From NCBI GenBank assembly GCA_900547565.1, contig URHI01000012.1, forward strand, positions 1 through 25,697: 25,697 nucleotides of DNA, given 5' to 3'. Shown piece after piece: positions 7,953 through 14,942 of this stretch. The translations under genes were made by a program, and so were the position numbers. The stretch's first letter is position 1, and each line of letters begins with the position of its first letter. A model generated the notes under the pieces. The model worked only from the letters and a program-made list of their open reading frames with translations. It had not been told where the DNA came from and did no database searches. The stretch is from an uncultured Eubacteriales bacterium (lineage in GTDB: Bacteria; Bacillota; Clostridia; Oscillospirales; CAG-272).

Positions 7953-9227
7953 TTATTTTCCGAGTGCCTGATCAAGGTCGGCAATGATATCGTCAACATT
8001 CTCAATTCCGACACTCAGCCGTACAAGGTCGGGGGTAATACCGCAGTCGGCCAGCTGCTCATCGGTAAGCTGACGGTGGGTTGTGCTGGCGGGGTGCAGT
8101 ACGCTTGTCCGTGCGTCAGCCACGTGAACAACTATTGCGGCCAGCTTGAGTGAGTCCATAAAACGCATCGCTGCCTCGCGTCCGCCGCGTACGCCGAAGG
8201 AGATCACGCCGCTTGCACCGTTGGGTACGTATTTGCGTGCCAGCGTGTACTGACTGTCCGATTCAAGCAGGGGATAATTGACCCAGCTGATGTGGGGGTT
8301 GCTTTGCAGCCAATGCGCTACCCCGAGTGCGTTTTCGCAGTGCCTTGCAACACGCAGGTGAAGCGTTTCAAGCCCCAGGTTGAGCAAAAATGCCGTCGTA
8401 GCGGTCATCGGATTGCCTATGTCGCGCACGAGCTGAACGCGCAATTTGGTGAAATATGCTTTGTCAACACCGAAATTTGCGGTGTAAACCACTCCGTGGT
8501 ATGAATCGTCCGGTTCGGTCATCTCCGGGAATTTGCCGCATGTCCAGTCGAAGCGACCTCCGTCAACAACGCAGCCTCCTACAACAGTGGCGTGACCGTC
8601 CATATATTTTGTGGTTGAGTGCGTGACTATGTCTGCACCGAACTCAAACGGACGGCACAGCACCGGAGTAGCGAATGTGTTGTCCACCACCAGCGGTATG
8701 CTGTGACGGTGAGCAATGGCGGCGTAACGTTCGATATCCAGCACATGCATGGACGGATTTGAAATTGTTTCGCCGAAAATCAGCCGGGTATTGTCGTCGA
8801 TCGCAGCTTCGACCTCTTCATCGCTCATATCGGGAGTGACAAAGCGGGTTTCTATTCCAAGCCGGCGCAGCGTGACGGCCAGCAGATTGAAGGTGCCGCC
8901 GTAGATCGAGGTCAGTGCCACAATATTCTGCCCGGCCGACGTGATGTTGAGCACAGCCAGCATGTTGGCACTCTGCCCTGATGACAGCAGTACCGCGCCC
9001 GAGCCGCCCTCAAGGTCGGCGATCTTTTCCTCAACACAGGCAACGGTCGGATTTGAGATACGCGAGTACATGTGCCCGTCCTCTTCAAGGTCGAACAGCT
9101 TACCGAGGTGGTCTGAACTATCATACTTGTATGTTGTGCTTTGGAATATGGGGAGTACGCGTGGTTCGCCGTTGCCCGGCGTGTAGCCCGACTGTATACA
9201 TTTGGTTTCGACTTTATAATCCGACAT
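7953..9227 (-). CDS. metY: O-acetylhomoserine sulfhydrylase (Cys/Met metabolism PLP enzyme)
   Basis: A 424-aa member of the Cys/Met metabolism PLP family, at the length typical of MetY rather than the shorter MetB/MetC. Marks are YSRISNPTVACVEEKIADLEGG, SSGQSANMLAVLNI, LIFGETISNPSMHVLDI, PLVVDNTFATP and the PLP lysine in THSTTKYMDGH. It would convert O-acetylhomoserine and sulfide to homocysteine. ATG 9227 has AAGGAG (9235-9240) seven bases upstream. It is the first gene of the metY-metA-ECF operon, with a leader of only about 32 bases, so no SAM riboswitch or T-box precedes it. Confidence 0.95.
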   Translation of the reverse strand: MSDYKVETKCIQSGYTPGNGEPRVLPIFQSTTYKYDSSDHLGKLFDLEEDGHMYSRISNPTVACVEEKIADLEGGSGAVLLSSGQSANMLAVLNITSAGQNIVALTSIYGGTFNLLAVTLRRLGIETRFVTPDMSDEEVEAAIDDNTRLIFGETISNPSMHVLDIERYAAIAHRHSIPLVVDNTFATPVLCRPFEFGADIVTHSTTKYMDGHATVVGGCVVDGGRFDWTCGKFPEMTEPDDSYHGVVYTANFGVDKAYFTKLRVQLVRDIGNPMTATTAFLLNLGLETLHLRVARHCENALGVAHWLQSNPHISWVNYPLLESDSQYTLARKYVPNGASGVISFGVRGGREAAMRFMDSLKLAAIVVHVADARTSVLHPASTTHRQLTDEQLADCGITPDLVRLSVGIENVDDIIADLDQALGK

Positions 9228-9266
9228 GTCATTACTCCTTATGGTAAGGATTTTTGATTATCTTAA

Positions 9267-9295
9267 ATTATACCATATTATTTTGTGCTTTACAA
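9267..9295 (-). promoter_or_regulatory. Sigma-A promoter of the metY operon
   Basis: Minus strand: -35 TTGTAA (9290-9295), 17-bp spacer, -10 TATAAT (9267-9272). The predicted start is about 32 bases ahead of the ATG. Confidence 0.72.
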
Positions 9296-9366
9296 TGTTC
9301 CATATGCCGAAAGTCGGTCGCAACAGCTCTTGCACGAATGTATAAAATGCTGTATAATGTAATTGA

Positions 9367-9395
9367 CCGCGCCCGGAATCATTATCCGGGCGCGG
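9367..9395. terminator. GC-rich hairpin after the feo operon, probable terminator
   Basis: An 11-bp perfect stem (9367-9377 with 9385-9395) and 7-base loop, starting 10 bp after the stop of the FeoB-associated gene on the minus strand. The minus side has no U-tract. On the plus strand T-rich sequence follows only after a gap, but no plus-strand gene precedes it. Its position fits the end of the feo transcript. Confidence 0.6.
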
Positions 9396-9404
9396 CTGGA
9401 ATGT

Positions 9405-9560
9405 TTATTTTTTGTTTTTTGAGTTATGGCATCCGCTGTGGCAATTGAAGCAATCGCCGCAGCACCCGCCGCCGCGTCGCCGCCGCCGGATGCTGAAAAA
9501 AACGGCAGCAAACAGTCCTATGGCAACGGCAATGAGTATTATATAATCGGCAGTGCCCAT
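9405..9560 (-). CDS. FeoB-associated Cys-rich membrane protein
   Basis: A 51-aa ORF read from the minus strand. It starts at ATG 9560 with GGGAGGT just upstream and stops at TAA 9405. It has one N-terminal membrane helix (ADYIILIAVAIGLFAAVFFSI, residues 4-24, read here as one helix with basic residues after it), then RRRRR at 25-29. The Cys-rich tail is GGGCCGDCFNCHSGCH, with five cysteines and two histidines. This layout matches the small proteins encoded directly after feoB in many Clostridia, and it lies 31 bp after feoB. The RRRRR stretch suggests the Cys-rich tail faces the cytoplasm (positive-inside rule). A role in handling Fe2+ with FeoB is plausible but unproven for the family. Confidence 0.88.
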   Translation of the reverse strand: MGTADYIILIAVAIGLFAAVFFSIRRRRRGGGCCGDCFNCHSGCHNSKNKK

Positions 9561-9591
9561 ATCAATACCTCCCAAACCGGAAAAATCACGT

Positions 9592-11601
9592 TCATACGAT
9601 CAGAGTCCCGACCGAATATACAATGAAGGCGCACAGCCATGCCACAACGCACTGAAAAACAACTACTCCGACGGTTTTAGGCGTTGAATTCAGCTCACGG
9701 CGTATAGTTGCAACAGCCGCTACACAGGGTGTATACAACAGCGTGAATACCAGAAAGCTGAGGGCCGAGAGTGGTGTGAGCAGTGCGGACAGTGTCTCGC
9801 CAAGCCCCGCCGTTCCGGTTCCGAGCAGGACGCCCAGCGTGCTGACGACCGATTCCTTAGCGGTAAAGCCGGCGATAAGTGCGGTTGATACGCGCCAGTC
9901 GCCAAATCCGAGCGGCGCAAACACAGGAGAGATCAGACGGCCAATGGCGGCCAGCAGACTGTTGCTGCTGTCGCTAACATAGTTCAGGCGTGAGTCAAAT
10001 GCCCCGAGAAACCATATGACCACTGTTGCCGCAAATATTACGGTAAATGCTTTTTGCAGAAAGTCCTTTGCTTTGTCCCACATGAGCAGCAGCACACTGC
10101 GCGGGGACGGAAAGCGGTAGTTGGGCAGCTCCATGACGAACGGCACCGGTTTGCCGCGGTATACCGTTTTATTGAGTATCAGCGCCACGACAATTCCGAT
10201 CAGCATACCTACGATGTACAGCACGCACATCATAAGTGCAGAGTAGTTGGGGAAAAACGCGGCGCAGAACACCGAGTAAATTGCGATTTTGGCAGAGCAA
10301 CTCATAAACGGTGTCAGCAGTATTGTCATGCGGCGGTCACGCTCGCCGGGCAGTGTCCGAGTTGCCATGACAGCGGGAACGGTACAGCCGAAGCCAATTA
10401 TCATGGGCACAAAGCTGCGTCCGGACAATCCGATCTTGCGCAGCAACTTATCCATGACAAAAGCCACACGTGCCATATATCCCGTGTCCTCAAGCACTGA
10501 CAGGAAAAAGAACAGCACAACAATTATCGGCAAAAACGACAGCACACTGCCGACGCCTGCGAATATGCCGTCAATTACAAGGCTTTGAACCGCCGGGTTG
10601 ATGCCGTACGCGGTCAGCGCACGGTCGACGATGCCGGTCAGCGCATCTATGCCGAGTGCGAGAAGGTCAGACAGCCCTTTGCCGATAACGCCGAATGTCA
10701 GCCAGAATATAAGTGCCATTATTCCGAGAAAAATCGGTATGGCGGCGTATTTGTTAGTGACGATGTTGTCGATCTTCAGGCTGCGCAAGTGTTCCTTTGA
10801 TTCTCGGCATTTTACAACGGTTCCGGCGCATGCCGACTCAATGAAGGAATAACGCATGTCGGCAAGCGCGGCATTGCGGTCAAGCCCGCGTTCGGTCTCC
10901 ATTTCGGATACGGTATGCTCCAGTGTCTCCACCTCATTTTTGCTGAGATCGAGGCGGGTGGGGAAGTCCTTGTCGTCCCCTTCAATAAGACGGACTGCGG
11001 CAAAACGCGGAGAAATTCCGGCGCGCTGTGCATGGTCCTCTATCATGTGGCAGACGGCGTGTATACAGCGATGCACAGGGCCGGGTGAGCAAAAATCAAG
11101 CACCTTAGGATAGATCTTGTTTTTGGCCGTTTCGACCGCAAGTCGGACCAGTTCGTCTATGCCTTCGCCCTTGGCAGCCGAGATGGGAACGACAGCAACG
11201 CCCAGCCGCTCGGACAGGCAGGTTATATCTACCGTGCCGCCGTTTCCGCGTACCTCGTCCATCATATTGAGTGCGATTACGGTGGGTATGCGCAGCTCGA
11301 GCAGTTGCAGTGTAAGATAAAGATTGCGCTCAATGTTGGTGGCATCCACTATGTTTATGATGCCGTCCGGCTTTTGATTGATAATGAAATCCCGTGTCAC
11401 TATCTCTTCGGGAGAATAGGGGCGTATGGAATATATTCCGGGCAGGTCGACCACTGAATTACCGCGTGACAGCAGCATTTCGCCCATTTTCTGATCGACG
11501 GTTACTCCCGGGAAGTTGCCAACGTGCTGGTTTGACCCTGTCAGCGCGTTGAACAGTGTGGTCTTTCCGCAGTTCTGGTTACCGGCCAAAGCAAAAATCA
11601 T
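9592..11601 (-). CDS. feoB: Ferrous iron transport protein B
   Basis: A 669-aa protein. The N-terminal G domain has G1 GNQNCGKTT (7-15), G3 DLPG (52-55) and G4 NMMD (112-115), then a helical guanine-dissociation-inhibitor-like domain. The C-terminal membrane part has two Gate domains, with signatures such as FFFLSVLEDTGYMARVAF and GFGCTVPAVMATRTL, and GFTAKESVVSTLGVLLG near the end. It imports Fe2+ across the cytoplasmic membrane using nucleotide hydrolysis. The start ATG (11601) overlaps the feoA stop in an ATGA, so translation is coupled. Note the G1 motif has Asn-Cys-Gly-Lys-Thr-Thr where many FeoB proteins have Asn-x-Gly-Lys-[ST]-[ST]; this still fits the P-loop. Confidence 0.97.
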   Translation of the reverse strand: MIFALAGNQNCGKTTLFNALTGSNQHVGNFPGVTVDQKMGEMLLSRGNSVVDLPGIYSIRPYSPEEIVTRDFIINQKPDGIINIVDATNIERNLYLTLQLLELRIPTVIALNMMDEVRGNGGTVDITCLSERLGVAVVPISAAKGEGIDELVRLAVETAKNKIYPKVLDFCSPGPVHRCIHAVCHMIEDHAQRAGISPRFAAVRLIEGDDKDFPTRLDLSKNEVETLEHTVSEMETERGLDRNAALADMRYSFIESACAGTVVKCRESKEHLRSLKIDNIVTNKYAAIPIFLGIMALIFWLTFGVIGKGLSDLLALGIDALTGIVDRALTAYGINPAVQSLVIDGIFAGVGSVLSFLPIIVVLFFFLSVLEDTGYMARVAFVMDKLLRKIGLSGRSFVPMIIGFGCTVPAVMATRTLPGERDRRMTILLTPFMSCSAKIAIYSVFCAAFFPNYSALMMCVLYIVGMLIGIVVALILNKTVYRGKPVPFVMELPNYRFPSPRSVLLLMWDKAKDFLQKAFTVIFAATVVIWFLGAFDSRLNYVSDSSNSLLAAIGRLISPVFAPLGFGDWRVSTALIAGFTAKESVVSTLGVLLGTGTAGLGETLSALLTPLSALSFLVFTLLYTPCVAAVATIRRELNSTPKTVGVVVFQCVVAWLCAFIVYSVGTLIV

Positions 11602-11834
11602 TTTTGCTCACCTCCGTCGACCAGCGCGATATATGCGGCGTCCTCAAGCCGCAGTGTCAGCTCGTAGCCGCGTATATGTATTTCCATCGGGTCGCCGAGC
11701 GGAGCGATTTTGCGTACTGTTACGGCGGTTCCCGGGATAAGTCCCATGTCAAGCAACCGCAGGCGAAGTGCCCCTGTTCCGCCGACCTCCGATATCACGC
11801 CGCCCTGCCCCGGCAGCAGCTTATCAAGAGTCAT
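11598..11834 (-). CDS. feoA: Ferrous iron transport protein A
   Basis: A 78-aa protein with the SH3-like FeoA fold. MTLDKLLPGQGGVISEV, LRLRLLDMGLIPGTAVTVRKIAPLGDP (in two parts) and the closing LRLEDAAYIAL are all typical. FeoA is a small cytosolic partner of FeoB thought to modulate it. ATG 11834 follows AAAGGA. It is the first gene of the feoA-feoB-Cys-rich operon and its stop overlaps the feoB start by 4 bases. Confidence 0.94.
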   Translation of the reverse strand: MTLDKLLPGQGGVISEVGGTGALRLRLLDMGLIPGTAVTVRKIAPLGDPMEIHIRGYELTLRLEDAAYIALVDGGEQK

Positions 11835-11875
11835 ATAATATTCCTTTCGTTTTCATCGGTTGAATTACAGACAAT

Positions 11876-11904
11876 ATGTTAGCACAGACTAACAAGTTTG
11901 TCAA
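11876..11904 (-). promoter_or_regulatory. Sigma-A promoter of the feo operon
   Basis: Minus strand: -35 TTGACA (11899-11904), 17-bp spacer, -10 TAACAT (11876-11881). The -10 is weaker than others in the window and overlaps an inverted repeat. Confidence 0.65.
11877..11894. promoter_or_regulatory. Inverted repeat in the feo promoter, candidate metal-regulator operator
   Basis: Six-base arms TGTTAG (11877-11882) and CTAACA (11889-11894) with a 6-base centre cover the -10 and half the spacer. The TTAG...CTAA arrangement recalls DtxR/IdeR-type iron-repressor sites. An iron-responsive repressor here is inference. Confidence 0.5.
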
Positions 11905-11956
11905 GGCGATTTTTAACAAAATCACACAATGCAGAAAAATATGAAGGAGGCTCAAA

Positions 11957-12493
11957 ATGCCAGGCAGAATTATACTTGACGGCGCGGTTTTTACGGGTGA
12001 GCTTCGCGGAGATATGCCGTGCGGCCGTGGAACTATGCGCTTTGATGACGGCACGACGTTCTCAGGCGTTGTGGACTACGCCTCTCAGCGCGGCAGCGGA
12101 GTCTGGCGCTATGCTGACGGTTCTGAATTGCGTGGGGGCTTTACGGTATGTCCGGACGCACCTGCGTGGTGCTTCACGGCCGCTGACGGTACGGTCACAA
12201 GGGGGATCGTGTGCTATTTTGTGGCCGAAACGGAAATGTCCGTTGATGCTGCGGACACAGCATCACGCACGCCGGATTCTGACGAGCTGACTCAACGGAT
12301 ATGTGCAGAGCTTGTCAGCGAGCTTGGTAGAAACGGTATCGGCATCGAATACAATGCCAGGACAATTCTGGTCGATTTTCTTCGCCGGAGCGGGGTGCCG
12401 GCGGATGATGCGGTTCGCGGGCTTAATGCCGGACCGCTTATCCGCGTGCCGCAGGTGATGAGCTATCTGAACTGCGCCGAAAACAGCGGCTGA
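11957..12493 (+). CDS. MORN-repeat protein of unknown function
   Basis: A 178-aa protein with no signal peptide or membrane segment. Residues about 12-80 hold three tandem repeats of about 23 residues: FTGELRGDMPCGRGTMRF, then FSGVVDYASQRGSGVWRY, then a degenerate LRGGFTVCPDAPAWCF, each followed by a [AD]DG turn. These are MORN-like beta-hairpin repeats, which in other proteins bind lipids or act as scaffolds. The C-terminal ~70 residues (DSDELTQRICAELVSEL onward) look alpha-helical and match nothing I recognise. ATG 11957 has a strong GAAGGAGG. It is divergent from feoA and ends 16 bp before the promoter of the sialidase-like gene. No clear promoter of its own is visible. Confidence 0.72.
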   Translation: MPGRIILDGAVFTGELRGDMPCGRGTMRFDDGTTFSGVVDYASQRGSGVWRYADGSELRGGFTVCPDAPAWCFTAADGTVTRGIVCYFVAETEMSVDAADTASRTPDSDELTQRICAELVSELGRNGIGIEYNARTILVDFLRRSGVPADDAVRGLNAGPLIRVPQVMSYLNCAENSG

Positions 12494-12509
12494 ATTTGAG
12501 ATTTTTGGA

Positions 12510-12538
12510 TTGACAGACGAACGGCGATGTGGTATAAT
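12510..12538 (+). promoter_or_regulatory. Consensus sigma-A promoter of the sialidase-like gene
   Basis: -35 TTGACA (12510-12515), 17-bp spacer, -10 TATAAT (12533-12538), an exact consensus. Predicted start near 12545, leader about 53 bases. Confidence 0.88.
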
Positions 12539-12582
12539 TTTCCCATAACAAATTGAAACTTGCGGTCATACGACCTGCTGAT

Positions 12583-12589
12583 GAAAGGA
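12583..12589 (+). promoter_or_regulatory. Ribosome binding site that sets the sialidase-like start
   Basis: GAAAGGA eight bases before ATG 12598. The alternative in-frame TTG at 12553 has no such site and would lie within a few bases of the predicted transcript start, so the shorter protein is preferred. Confidence 0.75.
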
Positions 12590-12597
12590 CTTCCGAT

Positions 12598-13560
12598 ATG
12601 AAGTACAATGCTTATGAAACGGTTTTTGCTCCCGACGGCCGCCTTTGCGGCAGTGCCGACTGCCTTCCGCTTGAAGACGGTGCACTGCTTGTAGTCTGGG
12701 AAAAGGAAAGGGGCACATCGTGGACCATTCTGGGCGCCGTGCGAGATGCCAAGGGACGGTGGAGCGAGGCGTGTCCCGTTGTCCCCGCTGACAGAATACT
12801 GCGCCGCTATCCTGTGCTGTATCGTCGCGCTGACGGTGCAGTGGTACTGCTCTGCCGTGTCGGCTCCGATCCTGCCGAGCTACATACTGAACAGCTTGTT
12901 TCGTTTGACGGAGGACTCAGTTTCGGCGAGCCTGTTGATGTCATGACAGAGGGCGACATCGGCGGAGGACCTTCGCGCGGAGCTGTGCTGACGCTTGAGG
13001 ACGGTACTTTGCTGTGCGGCGGTATGACGCCCGAGGGTGACTGCGCCGCTTATGTTTACCGCTCATGCGACGGTGGAGAACATTGGCACCGCAGTGATGC
13101 TATAGTGCTCCCCGCACGTTATGACAACGGCTTTGACGGCGGGCTGTGGTCGCCTGTGCTGTGGTCTGAGGGCGGACAGTATGTACATGCGCTTATGCGC
13201 TCATCTGTCGGATTTGTTTTCCGCGCGGATTCATACGACGGCGGCGTAACATGGAGTGAGCCGTATCCGTTGAATGTGGCCAATCCAAACAGTCCTATCT
13301 GCGGGCTTTCACTTGCCGACCTGCGAGTTTTTCTGCTGTGCAATCCAAGCTCACTGCCTGAGGGGAAGAGCAAGGGAAAGCGTTCGCCGCTGGCGCTGTA
13401 TCAGTCGGGCAGCAATGGCTGTACCTTCCGCAAAATCAACAGCATTGCCACGGGCAATGGCGAGTTTACCTACCCCGCCATGAAATACGCGGAAAATAAA
13501 TTGTACATCACGTTTACAAAAAATAAGACAGAGATCATGCTCGTTATTCTGGAGCTGTGA
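12598..13560 (+). CDS. Sialidase-like BNR/Asp-box family protein (predicted beta-propeller)
   Basis: A 320-aa protein from ATG 12598. Asp-box motifs (S-x-D-x-G-x-x-[FW]) are visible at residues 102-109 SFDGGLSF, 156-163 SCDGGEHW and 212-219 SYDGGVTW, plus a degenerate one at 270-277. The region HALMRSSVGFVFRADSYDGG and the following NVANPNSPICGLSL fit the BNR_2/sialidase-like superfamily (PF13088-type). There is no signal peptide or anchor, so the protein should be cytoplasmic, unlike secreted host-glycan sialidases. Substrate is unknown: sialic acid glycosides are only one possibility. It has its own consensus promoter and a strong terminator, with no sialic-acid catabolic genes nearby. Confidence 0.8.
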   Translation: MKYNAYETVFAPDGRLCGSADCLPLEDGALLVVWEKERGTSWTILGAVRDAKGRWSEACPVVPADRILRRYPVLYRRADGAVVLLCRVGSDPAELHTEQLVSFDGGLSFGEPVDVMTEGDIGGGPSRGAVLTLEDGTLLCGGMTPEGDCAAYVYRSCDGGEHWHRSDAIVLPARYDNGFDGGLWSPVLWSEGGQYVHALMRSSVGFVFRADSYDGGVTWSEPYPLNVANPNSPICGLSLADLRVFLLCNPSSLPEGKSKGKRSPLALYQSGSNGCTFRKINSIATGNGEFTYPAMKYAENKLYITFTKNKTEIMLVILEL

Positions 13561-13572
13561 TGCTCAAATAGC

Positions 13573-13613
13573 AAAAGCGCCCCTGCCGGCCTGTGCGGTA
13601 GCGGGGCGCTTTT
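13573..13613. terminator. Bidirectional rho-independent terminator
   Basis: An 11-bp stem (13573-13583 with 13603-13613) rich in GC inside and flanked by A4/T4 ends, so it reads as a terminator on both strands. It separates the convergent sialidase-like gene and the membrane-protein gene. Confidence 0.82.
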
Positions 13614-13633
13614 CAGTTGATTATGTATTGGTT

Positions 13634-14218
13634 TCAGTCGTGCGGTGCTTCTTCTGAATTGTGTGCTTCGGGAACAAAGTCTTGCTCGGGGCAAGTATCG
13701 GGAGCTTTGTCGGTGTCTGTATCCGCGGAATTGACGGCTTCATCGACTGCAAAACAGACGGAGTCTGTGGGGTTACAGTTGTCCGGTGCGAGCCTCATAA
13801 GTATATAGCCCACCACAAGTGCGGCGATTATATACACATGGGCGGCAATATCAAAGTAATATGAACTGTCCTGAAGTACGCTCACGCCGAATATCGCCAC
13901 GCCGGTGTCAAGCAGTACCATTCCGGCTGCACACAAAAGCCACCCCGGGGTTTTGAATGATGAAACAAAACATACTGCCAGCATTGCCAGACAGATAAGT
14001 GCCGTAAGCCAGCCACAGATAAGCAGGTTGCTCTCCCCGACAATACCGGCATAGACAATTCCGCGTGCCAGCAGCTGTTGTGGCAGCAGTAGCGAGAAGC
14101 AGACGGTTACACTTTCGTCTGCCGCGAGCAGGCAGAGGTCAATAAGCGTTATCACTATAAGTGCGTTGATGTGATTGCGGCACAGCTCGCCTAATATTTT
14201 TACAGCCTTGTTTTTCAT
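13634..14218 (-). CDS. Hypothetical membrane protein with acidic C-terminal tail
   Basis: A 194-aa protein. About five hydrophobic segments are visible: residues 18-33, around 45-62, 65-87, 92-113 and 123-143. From residue 145 the tail is hydrophilic and acidic with Ser, Pro and Asp, probably disordered. I recognise no family. The longer reading frame begins at a TTG (14275) that coincides with the -35 box of the promoter below. The proper start is therefore ATG 14218, with GGGAG seven bases upstream. It lies 68 bp after the 211-aa gene of the unknown cluster with no terminator between them, so read-through from that cluster is possible. Confidence 0.72.
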   Translation of the reverse strand: MKNKAVKILGELCRNHINALIVITLIDLCLLAADESVTVCFSLLLPQQLLARGIVYAGIVGESNLLICGWLTALICLAMLAVCFVSSFKTPGWLLCAAGMVLLDTGVAIFGVSVLQDSSYYFDIAAHVYIIAALVVGYILMRLAPDNCNPTDSVCFAVDEAVNSADTDTDKAPDTCPEQDFVPEAHNSEEAPHD

Positions 14219-14246
14219 ATCAGATCTCCCGGATTTTGTTGTAATC

Positions 14247-14275
14247 AGTATACCACGGTTTATATGGTTTGTCAA
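14247..14275 (-). promoter_or_regulatory. Sigma-A promoter of the small membrane protein gene
   Basis: Minus strand: -35 TTGACA (14270-14275), 17-bp spacer, -10 TATACT (14247-14252). It begins 12 bp after the stop of the upstream gene, giving an internal promoter within a possible four-gene unit. Confidence 0.8.
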
Positions 14276-14286
14276 TATTCGGGGGA

Positions 14287-14922
14287 TTATTGGTAAAACA
14301 GAAGCAACGCCAGCATAAGTATTATGTCGGAGTCCCGCTGACTCTGAGACAGCAAAAGAATCAGTCCGGTCAGCAACAGCTCTTCAAAGCCCAGCTCGCC
14401 TCCGTGCGTCGAACCGAAGCCGGGAGGCATAAGTGCGCTGAGCAGTCCGTGGGAGGGCGGCGGTCCGCGGTGTGCGGAGGCTTCACGGGAATCGGGGGCA
14501 TCTTTTGACGAGGCGGAGGCAACGGTCGCGTCATCGGGCCTGTCAGGAGGACGGTCGGTATCTGCTTCTCCTGACGGCGTGTCGGCTCCGCTTGCTTCAT
14601 ATTTCTGGTTCGATGCTGATAGCTCAGACGGCCCGTGTATCCCGGCCGTTTTTTCGGCTTCTGCCTGCTCCGGCGTGCCGTGAGGCTGTGTGATGCCATC
14701 GGTAGCGGCTGGGTCCGGCCTCTCGCGAGCTTTGTATGTCATGTGGGTTCCCGGAGAGTCGGATAACCGGCAGGAGGCGGCAGGGTATGATGTCGGGGCA
14801 GATGAGTTGATCGGTGAGGAAGCCGAGCCGTCGTAAACCCGCCTGGTGTCGGCGGTGCTCATGAATGCCGTCCCGCTGTAATTCCCGGGCGGTGTGGGAC
14901 GGCGGAATTCTTTTGAGTACAT
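14287..14922 (-). CDS. Unknown 211-aa protein: disordered body, Leu-rich amphipathic C-terminus
   Basis: From ATG 14922, with GGAGGGG (14931-14937) eight bases upstream; the longer frame to 15009 overlaps the preceding gene and lacks this support. Residues 1-20 (MYSKEFRRPTPPGNYSGTAF) form a short N-terminal motif. Residues 21-155 are rich in Ser, Pro, Ala, Asp and Thr and look disordered. Residues 160-211 are Leu-rich, including GFEELLLTGLILLLSQSQ, then a charged break (RDSD), then IILMLALLLFY. This pair of Leu-rich helices may insert into a membrane or mediate assembly. I associate similar C-termini with uncharacterised clostridial proteins, from memory only. It is the third gene of a coupled cluster, 20 bp after the 162-aa gene. 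Confidence 0.7.
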   Translation of the reverse strand: MYSKEFRRPTPPGNYSGTAFMSTADTRRVYDGSASSPINSSAPTSYPAASCRLSDSPGTHMTYKARERPDPAATDGITQPHGTPEQAEAEKTAGIHGPSELSASNQKYEASGADTPSGEADTDRPPDRPDDATVASASSKDAPDSREASAHRGPPPSHGLLSALMPPGFGSTHGGELGFEELLLTGLILLLSQSQRDSDIILMLALLLFYQ

Positions 14923-14942
14923 TATGATTTCCCCTCCTTCAC

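Noticed and set aside
9228..9300. SAM riboswitch upstream of metY
   Set aside because: The predicted leader is about 32 bases and shows no stem set of the S-box type.
9290..9511. 73-aa minus-strand frame overlapping the FeoB-associated gene
   Set aside because: Another frame of the same bases gives a proper small membrane Cys-rich protein with a good ribosome site. This frame's Ala-rich product has none.
12553..12597. Earlier TTG start for the sialidase-like gene
   Set aside because: It lies just after the predicted transcription start and lacks a ribosome site; ATG 12598 has GAAAGGA at the right distance.
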